A DNA stretch of 32,803 nucleotides, taken from contig JAGCLX010000028.1 in NCBI GenBank assembly GCA_017646785.1, forward strand, positions 1 to 32,803, given 5' to 3'. The translations under genes and the position numbers were made by a program. The notes below the pieces were generated by a model. The model made no database searches and was not told the origin of the DNA. It saw only the letters and a list, made by a program, of their open reading frames with translations. This DNA comes from Alistipes sp. (GTDB taxonomy: Bacteria; Bacteroidota; Bacteroidia; Bacteroidales; Rikenellaceae). Shown one piece after another: positions 7,743-15,638 of the stretch. The stretch's first letter is position 1; every line of letters starts with the position of its first letter.

Positions 7743-9389
7743 ATGAGAAAATTTCTTAAGAGCATCTTCACTATCTTAGTCGCAGCTTTATCGGTGGCGT
7801 GTACAGATCCAATACAGCCTGAGCAGCCTGAGCAGCCCGAGCAGCCCAACGACAATACTTCAGATATCTTTGCCTTTGAGAGTAAGGATCTAAAACACAC
7901 GAAACTTAGCCTCAACATCGTTCCCGAGGATAAGGAGTTGGAGTATGTGGTGCTCTTTGCCGAGAAGAAACACTTTGTGGCTAACGGCATCGACACGCGT
8001 GAGGAACTTATTGAGGATGACCTCGCCATGCTCCGCGACTATGCCAACTACTACAAAATCACCATCCGCGAGTTTCTCGAGGGCATGAAGTGGCTTGTGA
8101 AGGGTGATAAAAATGGCTACACAGTCACCAACCTCTACCCCGCTACCGAATATGTCGTATACTGCTACGGCGTGAATGTCGACGACGAGAACTACGAGCC
8201 TACCACCGAAGTCTACTATGAGGTTATCACAACCACAGCACCCGAGCTACAGAGTATCGAGTTCGACATTAAGGTTAACGTTGATGGCAATAGCGTTGCT
8301 GCTACCATGACCCCAGACAACTACGACGGCCTATACTACAGCTATATCATCTCGGACAGCGACAACTATTACCTCCCTGAGGGTGCTGAGTTTAACGCCG
8401 ATTATGTATCGCACTATCGTAACATCACGTTGGACACTTTCAACGAGCTTATAAACAATCAGGGCACCCCTGCTGAGCAGTTCTGTCATAGCGGCGAGGT
8501 GACACTCAACAAGCGCCTTAACCCCAACACCAACTATATGGTCGTATGCTTCGCCGTTAGCGACGAGCAGATGCCAATACTCTGTTCTTCGCCATGTGTA
8601 GCATACTTTGCGACCAAGGAGAGCAACATGAGCGATCTCACAATCGACATCAAGGTTACCGACATCTCGCAGTATAACGCGATGCTCACCGTGACACCAT
8701 CGGAAACAAACGAGAAGTATGCCTGCGTCTTTCTCTCTGCATCACAACTCCCCCCATATGAGAGCGAGTACGAGCAGATGATGTTTATAATCGAAAACTT
8801 CGACCCCGCAATCTTTAGTGGTCCATTTAGCGAGGCTCTTACCCCACTTATGCCCAGTACAGAGTATGTCGTAGTGGCATTTGGCATAGAGAACAACCTA
8901 CCCACTACCGATATGTTCAGCTACCGCTTCACATCACTGGAAGCAGGAATAAGCGAGGTCTATATCGAGAGCATAGAGATAGTAAAACTCTTTGACGCCA
9001 AGGAGATTATAGCACTCGACAACTCCTACGCTAACGCCCTTGCCGAGTGTGAGTGCATAGCCATTGTTGAGGCTAAGACCAACATCCCCACCGACAAATT
9101 GCGCTTCTGGTGGTTCGAGGAGTGGATGCGCGTGGAGTATAGCGAGGAGGCATTCCTCGAGGACTTGCTCATGTACGACTACGCCAACAACCCCGAGATT
9201 ATGGATATGTACTACAGCTTGGATGAGCAGGACCGCTTCCTCTTTGCAGGTATTGCTGAGGATGAAAATGGCAACATGAGCGAGATATTCTACACTGAGC
9301 CATTCATCATGTCGAAGGATATGTGCGACCCTGCTGAAGAGTTTTTCACCATGGACACACGCTCTAATATGATAATGTTTAAGCGATGA
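7743..9389 (+). CDS. Modular surface lipoprotein, function unknown
   Basis: 548 residues. Signal peptide with lipobox SVAC and Cys20, then a Gln-Pro-Glu linker (PEQPEQPEQP, residues ~26-36) encoded by near-perfect 9-bp tandem repeats. The body shows at least three beta-sandwich-like modules, each ending in a related strand: ATEYVVYCYGV near 135, NTNYMVVCFAV near 263, STEYVVVAFGI near 378. Modules are joined by short spacers such as TTTAPELQSIEFDIKV. The C-terminal ~150 residues differ and are rich in Asp, Glu and aromatics. This is the architecture of Bacteroidales exported Ig/fibronectin-like lipoproteins. I recognise no enzymatic motif. It ends by overlapping the next gene by 4 nt, so the two are translationally coupled. 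Confidence 0.8.
   Translation: MRKFLKSIFTILVAALSVACTDPIQPEQPEQPEQPNDNTSDIFAFESKDLKHTKLSLNIVPEDKELEYVVLFAEKKHFVANGIDTREELIEDDLAMLRDYANYYKITIREFLEGMKWLVKGDKNGYTVTNLYPATEYVVYCYGVNVDDENYEPTTEVYYEVITTTAPELQSIEFDIKVNVDGNSVAATMTPDNYDGLYYSYIISDSDNYYLPEGAEFNADYVSHYRNITLDTFNELINNQGTPAEQFCHSGEVTLNKRLNPNTNYMVVCFAVSDEQMPILCSSPCVAYFATKESNMSDLTIDIKVTDISQYNAMLTVTPSETNEKYACVFLSASQLPPYESEYEQMMFIIENFDPAIFSGPFSEALTPLMPSTEYVVVAFGIENNLPTTDMFSYRFTSLEAGISEVYIESIEIVKLFDAKEIIALDNSYANALAECECIAIVEAKTNIPTDKLRFWWFEEWMRVEYSEEAFLEDLLMYDYANNPEIMDMYYSLDEQDRFLFAGIAEDENGNMSEIFYTEPFIMSKDMCDPAEEFFTMDTRSNMIMFKR
7815..7847 (+). repeat. 9-bp tandem repeat encoding the Gln-Pro-Glu linker
   Basis: CAGCCTGAG and its variant CAGCCCGAG repeat about 3.7 times. 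Each unit encodes QPE, so unit gain or loss keeps frame and only changes linker length. Confidence 0.85.
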
Positions 9390-10411
9390 TATACTTCAAC
9401 TCCGACTATACGGCAGGTGCACACCCCAAGGTGATGGAGCGCCTTGTGGAGACAAACCTTGAGCACACCGTGGGCTATGGTAACGATCCCTATACTGCGC
9501 GAGCTAAAGAGCTTATACGCAAAGCTATAGGCTGCGACGACGCAGAGATTATGTTCCTTGTTGGAGGCACACAGACCAACGCCACAGCCATTGACGGCAT
9601 ACTTGCACGTCATGAGGGTGTGTTGGCTGCCGAGAGCGGTCACATTGCCGTGCATGAGTCGGGAGCGATAGAGGCATCGGGGCACAAGGTGCTCACCCTA
9701 CCCCACTATGCTGGTAAGGTGCACGCCGAGGATGTGGAGCGCTTCATCGCGGAGTTCTATGCTGACGAGACCTACCCCCACATGGTGGCACCAGGCATGC
9801 TCTACATATCGCAACCCACGGAGTATGGCACGGTCTACACGCTTGCAGAGCTGGAGGCGCTGAGTGCCGTGTGTCACAAGCACAATATTCCGCTCTATAT
9901 AGATGGTGCGCGCATGGGCTATGCCCTTGCTGCCGAGGGTGCAGACTTCACGCTTAAAGATATAGCACGCCTTGCTGATGTATTCTACATCGGAGGCACG
10001 AAGCTCGGAACACTCTTTGGCGAGGCCCTCGTTGTCACCAACCGCGCACTACTTAAGAACCTCTTCCCGCTTGTCAAGCAGCATGGAGCGCTACTCGCCA
10101 AGGGTAGGTTATCGGGCGTGCAGTTCGAGGCTATGTTCTCGGATGGACTATACTATGAGATTGGTCGCCACGCCGTAGCATTGGCACTGCGCATACGCGA
10201 GGCATTTCGAGCCAAGGGCTACGAAGTGGTCATAGAGTCACCCACCAATCAGCAGTTCTTCCGTCTACCCAACGAGGTCATAGATAGCCTACGCGCAGAG
10301 GTATCGTTCGACTATTGGGGAGCACGTGGCACAACACACAGCGTCGTACGCTTTGTAACAAGCTGGTCAACAACCTCTCAAGATGTAGACAGGCTCATAG
10401 AACTGCTATAA
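9386..10411 (+). CDS. ltaE: Low-specificity L-threonine aldolase, PLP-dependent
   Basis: 341 residues of the fold-type I Beta_elim_lyase family, which splits threonine or allo-threonine to glycine and acetaldehyde. Visible landmarks are FNSDYTAGAHP at the N-terminus, GGTQTNATAID near 60-70, AAESGHIAVHESGAIE near 81-96, DGAR at 173-176 (cofactor-contacting Asp), and GGTKLG at 203-208 with Lys206 as the likely Schiff-base lysine. Length is normal. The ATG overlaps the stop of the upstream lipoprotein gene (ATGA). The two products have no obvious link, since one is exported and one cytoplasmic. Other beta-eliminating lyases of this family are possible. Confidence 0.88.
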   Translation: MIYFNSDYTAGAHPKVMERLVETNLEHTVGYGNDPYTARAKELIRKAIGCDDAEIMFLVGGTQTNATAIDGILARHEGVLAAESGHIAVHESGAIEASGHKVLTLPHYAGKVHAEDVERFIAEFYADETYPHMVAPGMLYISQPTEYGTVYTLAELEALSAVCHKHNIPLYIDGARMGYALAAEGADFTLKDIARLADVFYIGGTKLGTLFGEALVVTNRALLKNLFPLVKQHGALLAKGRLSGVQFEAMFSDGLYYEIGRHAVALALRIREAFRAKGYEVVIESPTNQQFFRLPNEVIDSLRAEVSFDYWGARGTTHSVVRFVTSWSTTSQDVDRLIELL

Positions 10412-10430
10412 ACAGCTACACAACAATTAA

Positions 10431-10461
10431 TTAGGGAGCTTAGCATCGCTAAACTCCCTAA
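10431..10461. terminator. Bidirectional hairpin between ltaE and the nitroreductase gene
   Basis: TTAGGGAG-C-TTAGC, loop ATC, GCTAA-A-CTCCCTAA gives 13 bp with one opposed mismatch. It sits between convergent genes and serves either or both; the following T-tract is weak. Confidence 0.7.
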
Positions 10462-10487
10462 ATTCTTTAATTCCCCTAAATTCACCC

Positions 10488-11021
10488 TTACTCCGCGAAC
10501 AAGATGCGCTCAGGGCCCTCATACTCGGGGAGTGGCTTGGGTGTGTAATCCGCATAGCCAATAGAGATAACACAGAGGATGCGGTACTCCGCGGGTATCT
10601 CGGGCAATACCTCCTTTACATAGTCCTCACTACGCTGGCTCTCGGGGTCGTCCTGCAATGTGCGGTAGTCACCAACATGCACCCAACACGATGCAAGACC
10701 CTCATCCACAAGGGCAAGCTGCAAGACCGTAGCCATGATAGCTGCATTTGTCTGCCACATGGGTGATGCCTGCTCATCTCCCATAACAACGATTGCAGCA
10801 CTCGCCTCCTCCAAAAGGCTTGAGCCCCAGTCGCGTAGGCGACCAAGTGCATGCACCTTATCGAGGTTTGTCACAGCCATGAGGCGTGTTGAGCGTGTAT
10901 TCTTTGATGATGGAGCGCGCAGTGCTACCTCCATTGCCGAGCGAAGCTTCTCAGCCTCCACGGGCTTACCTGTATAGCGACGTGTCGAACGACGTCTTCT
11001 TACTACTTCCTTAAATTCCAT
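10488..11021 (-). CDS. Nitroreductase-family flavoprotein
   Basis: 177 residues of the FMN-dependent NADH nitroreductase fold. The N-terminus has the diagnostic FMN-phosphate-binding RRRSTRRYTGKPV at about 9-21 and APSSKNTRS near 36-44. A central DEGLASCWVHVG (about 107-118) and a C-terminal VISIGYADYTPKPLPE also match the family. It is a cytosolic oxidoreductase whose natural substrate cannot be told from sequence. It starts 22 nt after the pspC stop, with no terminator, so the two form a small minus-strand operon. Confidence 0.9.
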   Translation of the reverse strand: MEFKEVVRRRRSTRRYTGKPVEAEKLRSAMEVALRAPSSKNTRSTRLMAVTNLDKVHALGRLRDWGSSLLEEASAAIVVMGDEQASPMWQTNAAIMATVLQLALVDEGLASCWVHVGDYRTLQDDPESQRSEDYVKEVLPEIPAEYRILCVISIGYADYTPKPLPEYEGPERILFAE

Positions 11022-11043
11022 ATATACACTCTGTTTTATTCTA

Positions 11044-11226
11044 CTACTCCTCGGGGATAATCACCCACATAATAAGGTATACAAACAGCGACATACCACC
11101 CACGAAGGTTGCCAATGCCATGATAAGACGAACCACCGTGGGATCAACACCCAAATACTGTGCTAAGCCACCACAAACACCGCCAATCATACGGTTATAA
11201 CGTGAACGAAATAGCTTTTTCTCCAT
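11044..11226 (-). CDS. pspC: PspC-domain small membrane protein
   Basis: 60 residues from the preferred ATG at 11226 (MEKKLFRSRYNR). An ATG three codons further upstream (11235) is possible but lies closer to the predicted transcript start. The sequence is a PspC domain almost from end to end: IGGVCGGLAQYLGVDPTVVR followed by one hydrophobic helix of about 25 residues ending IIPEE. PspC proteins act at the inner membrane in envelope-stress responses; in the Bacteroidetes they often occur without pspA. Here it precedes a nitroreductase gene. Confidence 0.9.
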   Translation of the reverse strand: MEKKLFRSRYNRMIGGVCGGLAQYLGVDPTVVRLIMALATFVGGMSLFVYLIMWVIIPEE

Positions 11227-11252
11227 AACACACAATTAATTGTTTTGATTTA

Positions 11253-11283
11253 TTGCAAAAATAGTAATTTTTCTTTAATTTTG
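11253..11283 (+). promoter_or_regulatory. Promoter of the HAD hydrolase gene
   Basis: TTG at 11253-11255, a 20-nt spacer and TAATTTTG at 11276-11283. Predicted leader is about 18 nt. Confidence 0.6.
11256..11263 (-). promoter_or_regulatory. -7 box of pspC, overlapping the opposing promoter
   Basis: TATTTTTG on the minus strand, about 30 nt before the pspC ATG. It directly abuts the plus-strand -33 TTG at 11253-11255. Confidence 0.6.
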
Positions 11284-11306
11284 AACCAATTATATACAAA
11301 AATAGT

Positions 11307-12158
11307 ATGAAAGAGAAGATTACCGTAGCGCTTATATACGATTTCGACGGCACACTTGCCCCAGGAAACATGCAAGAGTATGACTTCATACCGGCGGTGG
11401 GTAAGAGCAACATGGAGTTCTGGCACGAAGCAAACACCCTGGCAGAGGAGCAGGATGCCGACCAGGTGCTGACATACATGGCACGCATGCTCCAAGCGGC
11501 GCAGTCGAAGGGTCTGTCGCTACGACGCGAGGCATTCCGTGAGTCGGGTCGCAACGTCAAGTTCTATCGTGGCGTGGAGGAGTGGTTCAAGCGCATAAAC
11601 CAGTATGGCGAGGAGCGCGGCGTGCGCATCCTGCACTATGTCAACTCTTCGGGACTCAAGGAGATCATCGAGGGCACAACCATAGCTCACGAGTTCAAGA
11701 ACATCTACGCATGCTCCTTCCTATACAACATCGACGGCATAGCCTACTGGCCAGCCGTGGCAGTAAACTACACCAACAAGACGCAGTTCATCTTCAAGAT
11801 AAACAAGGGCGTAGAGTCGGTCTTCGACACCAAGGATGTAAACCGCTTCATGGAGGAGTCGAAACGCCCCGTACCCTTCTCGCGCATGATATACTTCGGC
11901 GACGGAACTACAGACATCCCATGTATGAAGTTGGTTAAGAACTTCGGTGGCCACTCCATCGCCGTCTACAACCCCGAGGAGGAGGGACAGCGCACACTGC
12001 TCAACGAGCTTATACGCGACAACCGCGTAAACCACGTCTGCCCTGCGGACTACTCCGAAGGCTCCGAAGCCGACACCATCGTCAAAACCATTATCGACAA
12101 GGTGGTTATGGATCAATGCCTTGCAGAACTCGAAGTAGCACGCGAAGAGCGCAAATAG
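11307..12158 (+). CDS. HAD-superfamily phosphatase
   Basis: 283 residues. Motif I is DFDGTLA at 12-18 (nucleophile and acid/base Asp), motif II is probably the VNSSG segment near 113-117, a Lys for motif III lies in the middle region, and motif IV is GDGTTD near 200. The cap region between motif I and II is alpha-helical and about 90 residues long. Members hydrolyse small phosphate esters in the cytosol; the substrate is unknown. It is transcribed alone, divergent from pspC, with a perfect palindrome after the stop. Confidence 0.87.
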   Translation: MKEKITVALIYDFDGTLAPGNMQEYDFIPAVGKSNMEFWHEANTLAEEQDADQVLTYMARMLQAAQSKGLSLRREAFRESGRNVKFYRGVEEWFKRINQYGEERGVRILHYVNSSGLKEIIEGTTIAHEFKNIYACSFLYNIDGIAYWPAVAVNYTNKTQFIFKINKGVESVFDTKDVNRFMEESKRPVPFSRMIYFGDGTTDIPCMKLVKNFGGHSIAVYNPEEEGQRTLLNELIRDNRVNHVCPADYSEGSEADTIVKTIIDKVVMDQCLAELEVAREERK

Positions 12159-12187
12159 CTGCTTCTTACGCGACCATCATTACACTA

Positions 12188-12224
12188 AATTCCATGCTAT
12201 CAATAAGTTAGATAGCATGGAATT
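12188..12224 (+). terminator. Perfect 14-bp inverted repeat after the HAD gene
   Basis: AATTCCATGCTATC, 9-nt loop, GATAGCATGGAATT. It starts 30 nt after the stop. There is no T-tract on either strand, so it may stop transcription weakly or protect a 3' end. Confidence 0.6.
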
Positions 12225-12345
12225 ATCACATCTACATAACTCCCTGATAATCAGCACTATGAAAAACTCGCAAATTTACATTTTGTAACAAGCTGATTTT
12301 CCGGCACTTAAGCAGCAGGGTGCGGAAAAATTAAGCGCCAAAAAG

Positions 12346-12378
12346 TTTGGAAAAACACCCCGCGCGATATTAACTTTG
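12346..12378 (+). promoter_or_regulatory. Promoter of the barrel/lipoprotein pair
   Basis: TTTG at 12346-12349, a 21-nt spacer and TAACTTTG at 12371-12378; the ATG is at 12412. Confidence 0.75.
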
Positions 12379-12411
12379 CAAAAAAGTTGAACCCCAAAAC
12401 CGACTACAGCT

Positions 12412-13098
12412 ATGAGGAGCAAGTTACTACTACTGGTTTTATGCGCTGCATTAGCCTCGCTCACATTAGAGGCGCGAGCACAGAGCGCAGAACTCACGAA
12501 CGCTTACGACACGCAATATGGTGTATACAAGCCAAGCGAGGGTGGCTATAATAGCGAGGAGCTACCATGGCACAACGACATACGCTTAGGCATTGGAGTA
12601 CCAGGCCCTATACACATCCTGGTTGTCGGGGGCATAGACACAGATATCGACCCCGACTTCTCAACAACCACGGCAAGCGACAATCTCGCCGAGGCTCGCT
12701 ACTACGACACCGCATCTATTTATCTACCACCACTCACCCTCGAGTACAGCCGCTATTTGAAGGAGTGGTTTATGATTGGATGTAAGGTTATGTACTCGTC
12801 GATATACTACCACGAGCGCCACATCGCTACCCACAAGAGGCTTACCACACACTACGACAACACGCTGGGCATACACCTTAACATGCGCTTTGAGTATCTG
12901 CGCAGGGAGATATGCAGGATGTACTCGGGCATAGGCGTGGGTGCCACATTGCGCTACTCCAAGGAGGCTATCGTCGGTATACCTATGTTAGACATGACCT
13001 ACGTCGGCATGACCGTGGGTAAACGCCTCTATGGTTTTGCAGAGCTGGGTGCAGGCATTAGCGGCTGCATACGCGTTGGAATGGGTTGTAAATTCTAA
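12412..13098 (+). CDS. Predicted outer-membrane beta-barrel protein, unknown function
   Basis: 228 residues. Signal peptide ends at about residue 23 (ARA/QSA). The mature part is a series of short alternating strands such as PLTLEYSRYL, IGVGATLRYSK and YGFAELGAGISG, and the chain ends in Phe, as expected for Bam-inserted barrels. About 200 mature residues would make a barrel of roughly eight to ten strands. I do not recognise a specific family. It is followed 6 nt later by a lipoprotein gene, a common pairing for envelope complexes in this phylum. Confidence 0.7.
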   Translation: MRSKLLLLVLCAALASLTLEARAQSAELTNAYDTQYGVYKPSEGGYNSEELPWHNDIRLGIGVPGPIHILVVGGIDTDIDPDFSTTTASDNLAEARYYDTASIYLPPLTLEYSRYLKEWFMIGCKVMYSSIYYHERHIATHKRLTTHYDNTLGIHLNMRFEYLRREICRMYSGIGVGATLRYSKEAIVGIPMLDMTYVGMTVGKRLYGFAELGAGISGCIRVGMGCKF

Positions 13099-13104
13099 AT
13101 CATA

Positions 13105-13860
13105 ATGGCTATGAAACGACTTTTGCAATATACTATTGCTGTGATAGTTATGCTATCGACAGCATCGTGCGAATGGGAGTCGGGTGACACCCCAAGTGGC
13201 AAGAAGCTGGGCTACCAACTATGGAGCATCGCCCACGAGGACCTCACTCGCATAAACGAGATATTTGACTTTGTAGCCTACTACAACATGCTACAAACCA
13301 TCGATGATGAACAGCAGCGCAAGGAGTTTATAAACCGATACTTCAACGGCGCCTACATCAACATCGAAGGCAACGTACACATGATAGTCCACAACACCAG
13401 CTACGGCTCCAACTACTACACCATAATCGAGATGTGTAGCGACCACTGGCGCGTAAGACGTAGTGGCGGTTATGGCTATGACATGACCATAACACCAACG
13501 ACTGACGACACATACAGAGTGGAGCTAAGCGACTTCTATAACCTTGAGTCTAAGGGCTATGGCTCATTCATAGGCACACTCTACTACATCGACAACATAC
13601 CCGTCATCGGCTACACAGGAACGCTCACAATGGTGAATGGCGAGGAGAGCCTCAACAAACCCCTCACCATAACCACCGAAATCACCGACACGCTATCGTA
13701 CACCTACCCATACGCCTTCTCTCGAGGCACGATGACCATCACGGCACACGACGCCATATACAACACTACGGACAAGGCAAAGGTGTCGATACTCCACAAC
13801 ACGAATAACCAAATTGTTATAGAGTGCTACGGCAATGTCACAGGTTATAACATTTGGTAG
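13105..13860 (+). CDS. Hypothetical lipoprotein
   Basis: 251 residues. Lipobox TASC with Cys at residue 22 (20 if the second ATG at 13111 is used). The mature part has a short helical region (about 45-85, with QQRKEFINRYF) and then a beta-rich, Tyr/Thr-rich domain; no catalytic motif is seen. It is cotranscribed with the upstream barrel gene, so a partner role at the outer membrane is a reasonable guess and nothing more. Its 3' end carries part of the promoter region for rdgB. Confidence 0.7.
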   Translation: MAMKRLLQYTIAVIVMLSTASCEWESGDTPSGKKLGYQLWSIAHEDLTRINEIFDFVAYYNMLQTIDDEQQRKEFINRYFNGAYINIEGNVHMIVHNTSYGSNYYTIIEMCSDHWRVRRSGGYGYDMTITPTTDDTYRVELSDFYNLESKGYGSFIGTLYYIDNIPVIGYTGTLTMVNGEESLNKPLTITTEITDTLSYTYPYAFSRGTMTITAHDAIYNTTDKAKVSILHNTNNQIVIECYGNVTGYNIW

Positions 13861-13871
13861 AGAATTTTAGT

Positions 13872-13879
13872 TATCTTTG
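13872..13879 (+). promoter_or_regulatory. -7 box very close to the rdgB start
   Basis: TATCTTTG ends 4 nt before the ATG at 13884. A TTTG at 13853-13856 is 15 nt upstream, shorter than the usual spacing. The transcript would begin at or next to the start codon. Confidence 0.6.
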
Positions 13880-13883
13880 CGCC

Positions 13884-14453
13884 ATGAAACGTATTGTATT
13901 TGCGACAAACAATGCCCACAAACTTTCCGAGGTGAAGGCTGTATTGGGCGATGGCTATGAGCTTGTAACCCTCCGCGAGGTGGGTATTACCGAGGATATT
14001 CCCGAGACTGGCGCTACGCTCGATGAGAACGCCTCAATCAAGGCGCGATATGTCTACGAACGCACCGGCTTGGACTGCTTTGCCGATGACACAGGCCTCG
14101 AGGTGATGGCTCTTAACGGCGCTCCAGGAGTTCGCTCTGCACGCTACGCCACCGATGGCCACGACTTCGCTGCGAACAACGCGAAGCTACTCCGCGAGCT
14201 CGAGAGCAAGGAGGATAGACGCGCTCGCTTCCGCACCGTTATATCACTGATACGCAACGGTGTAGAGCAGCAGGTGGAGGGTATTGTCGAGGGCAAGATA
14301 GCCACCTCAATGTCGGGTAGCGAAGGCTTTGGCTATGATCCACTCTTCATACCCACGGGCTATGACTCAACCTTTGCAGACATGAGTGCCGACGAGAAGA
14401 ACGCCATCTCGCACCGCGGTCGCGCCGTAGCAGCGCTTGTCAAAATTTTGTAA
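13884..14453 (+). CDS. rdgB: Non-canonical purine NTP pyrophosphatase (RdgB/HAM1)
   Basis: 189 residues from ATG 13884, the family start (MKRIVFATNNAHKLSEV). A TTG 30 nt earlier is in frame but would add residues the family lacks. The enzyme hydrolyses ITP, dITP and XTP to the monophosphates, keeping deaminated purines out of nucleic acids. Motifs present: TNNAHK at 8-13, DDTGLEV near 68-74, GVRSARYA near 83-90, EGFGYDPLF near 149-157, and SHRGRA near the C-terminus. Its transcript is likely leaderless or nearly so. A hairpin terminator follows, separating it from the SurA operon. Confidence 0.94.
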   Translation: MKRIVFATNNAHKLSEVKAVLGDGYELVTLREVGITEDIPETGATLDENASIKARYVYERTGLDCFADDTGLEVMALNGAPGVRSARYATDGHDFAANNAKLLRELESKEDRRARFRTVISLIRNGVEQQVEGIVEGKIATSMSGSEGFGYDPLFIPTGYDSTFADMSADEKNAISHRGRAVAALVKIL

Positions 14454-14483
14454 TTCACACAACGATATACTTATCAACGATGG

Positions 14484-14520
14484 GACTGTCCTCAACCAAT
14501 AAGGGCAGTCCCTTTATCTT
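14484..14520 (+). terminator. Terminator after rdgB
   Basis: GGGACTGTCC, about 11-nt loop, GGGCAGTCCC (10 bp with one G-T pair), followed by TTTATCTTT. It begins about 30 nt after the rdgB stop. Confidence 0.8.
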
Positions 14521-14590
14521 TAGAAATTGCATTTATGTATATTGCTACGCAATAATCTCACAAAACAGGCGTTATAAAAGGAAAAATTTG

Positions 14591-14598
14591 TATCTTTG
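14591..14598 (+). promoter_or_regulatory. -7 box of the SurA/OstA operon
   Basis: TATCTTTG ends 10 nt before the ATG at 14609. This implies a leader of only a few nucleotides. A clear -33 TTTG at normal distance is not seen. Confidence 0.6.
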
Positions 14599-14608
14599 CA
14601 AGTTGATT

Positions 14609-15607
14609 ATGCGAAAACTAATATACATACTCTGTTCGACACTTGCTCTACTCACCACAGCATGCTATGAGGGTGAGAAGAAGAGCAACACCAAAATTGA
14701 TGATGACGTGATAGCCATTGTCGATGGCGTGGAGTTGCGCATAGATGACGTCAAGCGCGATATACCCGTGGGCATCACTGGCACAGACAGCGTCACATTC
14801 ATGAGAATGTATGTCGAAAACTGGGTGCTCAACCGCCTGAAGATGAAGCGCGCCGAGGAGGTGCTGACAACATCGGAGGATATAGAGCGCCTCGTGGAGG
14901 GCTACCGCCAGTCGTTGATGATGCGCCAGCTCGACCAGTACTACATCGACAAGACCCTCGACACGGAGATTACCGACAAGCAGATAGCGGCATACTACCG
15001 AGCTAATAGTGCAGCCTTCAAGCTCGACCGCAACATGGTGCAGGGCGTGGTAGTAAAAGTTCCCAAGAGCTTCCGCAACACCACCACCCTAACAACCGCG
15101 ATACGCAACTCGGCAAAGGCTAAGGAGTGGCAAGAGCTCGACGCCCTGGCCGAGAAGCACTCACTCAAGGTTATAAACATGGCGTCGCAGTGGGTGTCAT
15201 ACTCCGACTTCCTGAGCAACCTACCCACGGAGCGCTCACGTTCGTACAACGACCTTATCACCAAGACCTCAGTGCAGCAGATGACCTCTGACGATGCGCT
15301 CTTCTACTTCATCATCACCGACCGCGCACTTAAGGGCGAGACAGCCCCCTTGGCATCTGTCGAGAGCGACATTCGTCGCCGTCTATTTGCTGAGCGCCGT
15401 GCCGAGGTGGTTGCCGAATACGAAGATGAGCTCAAGCGCGAATCGGTGTTGGAGGGCCGCGTGATGGTGCGCGACGAGGTGTTACTCAAGTCGATGAGCT
15501 ACACACAGCCCATCGAGAACGACACACATACCATCATTCGTAATGCCGAGGAGGAGATAGCCGAGGAGGAGCCAATCCTCAACGACACAACCACGCTGAA
15601 GCAGTAG
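14609..15607 (+). CDS. SurA/PpiC-like lipoprotein chaperone without parvulin domain
   Basis: 332 residues from ATG 14609. An in-frame upstream ATG exists but would put the -7 box inside the gene and lose the signal peptide. Lipobox TTAC with Cys at about residue 19, followed by a Glu/Lys-rich linker. The SurA-N-like pattern VIAIVDGVELRIDDVKRD then a helical bundle (MYVENWVLNRLKMKRAEE, YRQSLMMRQLDQYYIDK) and a C-terminal helical region resemble the chaperone part of SurA. I see no parvulin signature. The long helical tail ends in an acidic segment. It heads the operon and precedes full SurA by 31 nt, suggesting a membrane-anchored periplasmic chaperone partner. Confidence 0.78.
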   Translation: MRKLIYILCSTLALLTTACYEGEKKSNTKIDDDVIAIVDGVELRIDDVKRDIPVGITGTDSVTFMRMYVENWVLNRLKMKRAEEVLTTSEDIERLVEGYRQSLMMRQLDQYYIDKTLDTEITDKQIAAYYRANSAAFKLDRNMVQGVVVKVPKSFRNTTTLTTAIRNSAKAKEWQELDALAEKHSLKVINMASQWVSYSDFLSNLPTERSRSYNDLITKTSVQQMTSDDALFYFIITDRALKGETAPLASVESDIRRRLFAERRAEVVAEYEDELKRESVLEGRVMVRDEVLLKSMSYTQPIENDTHTIIRNAEEEIAEEEPILNDTTTLKQ

Positions 15608-15638
15608 TACGACTAATAGTGAAACGATATAGAGAATT

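Noticed and set aside
7815..7847. Tandem repeats considered as a CRISPR or minisatellite element
   Set aside because: They are in-frame codon repeats for a Pro-rich linker, with no spacers.
13854..13883. Upstream TTG start for rdgB
   Set aside because: It adds ten residues absent from the family and overlaps the lipoprotein gene's end and the -7 box.
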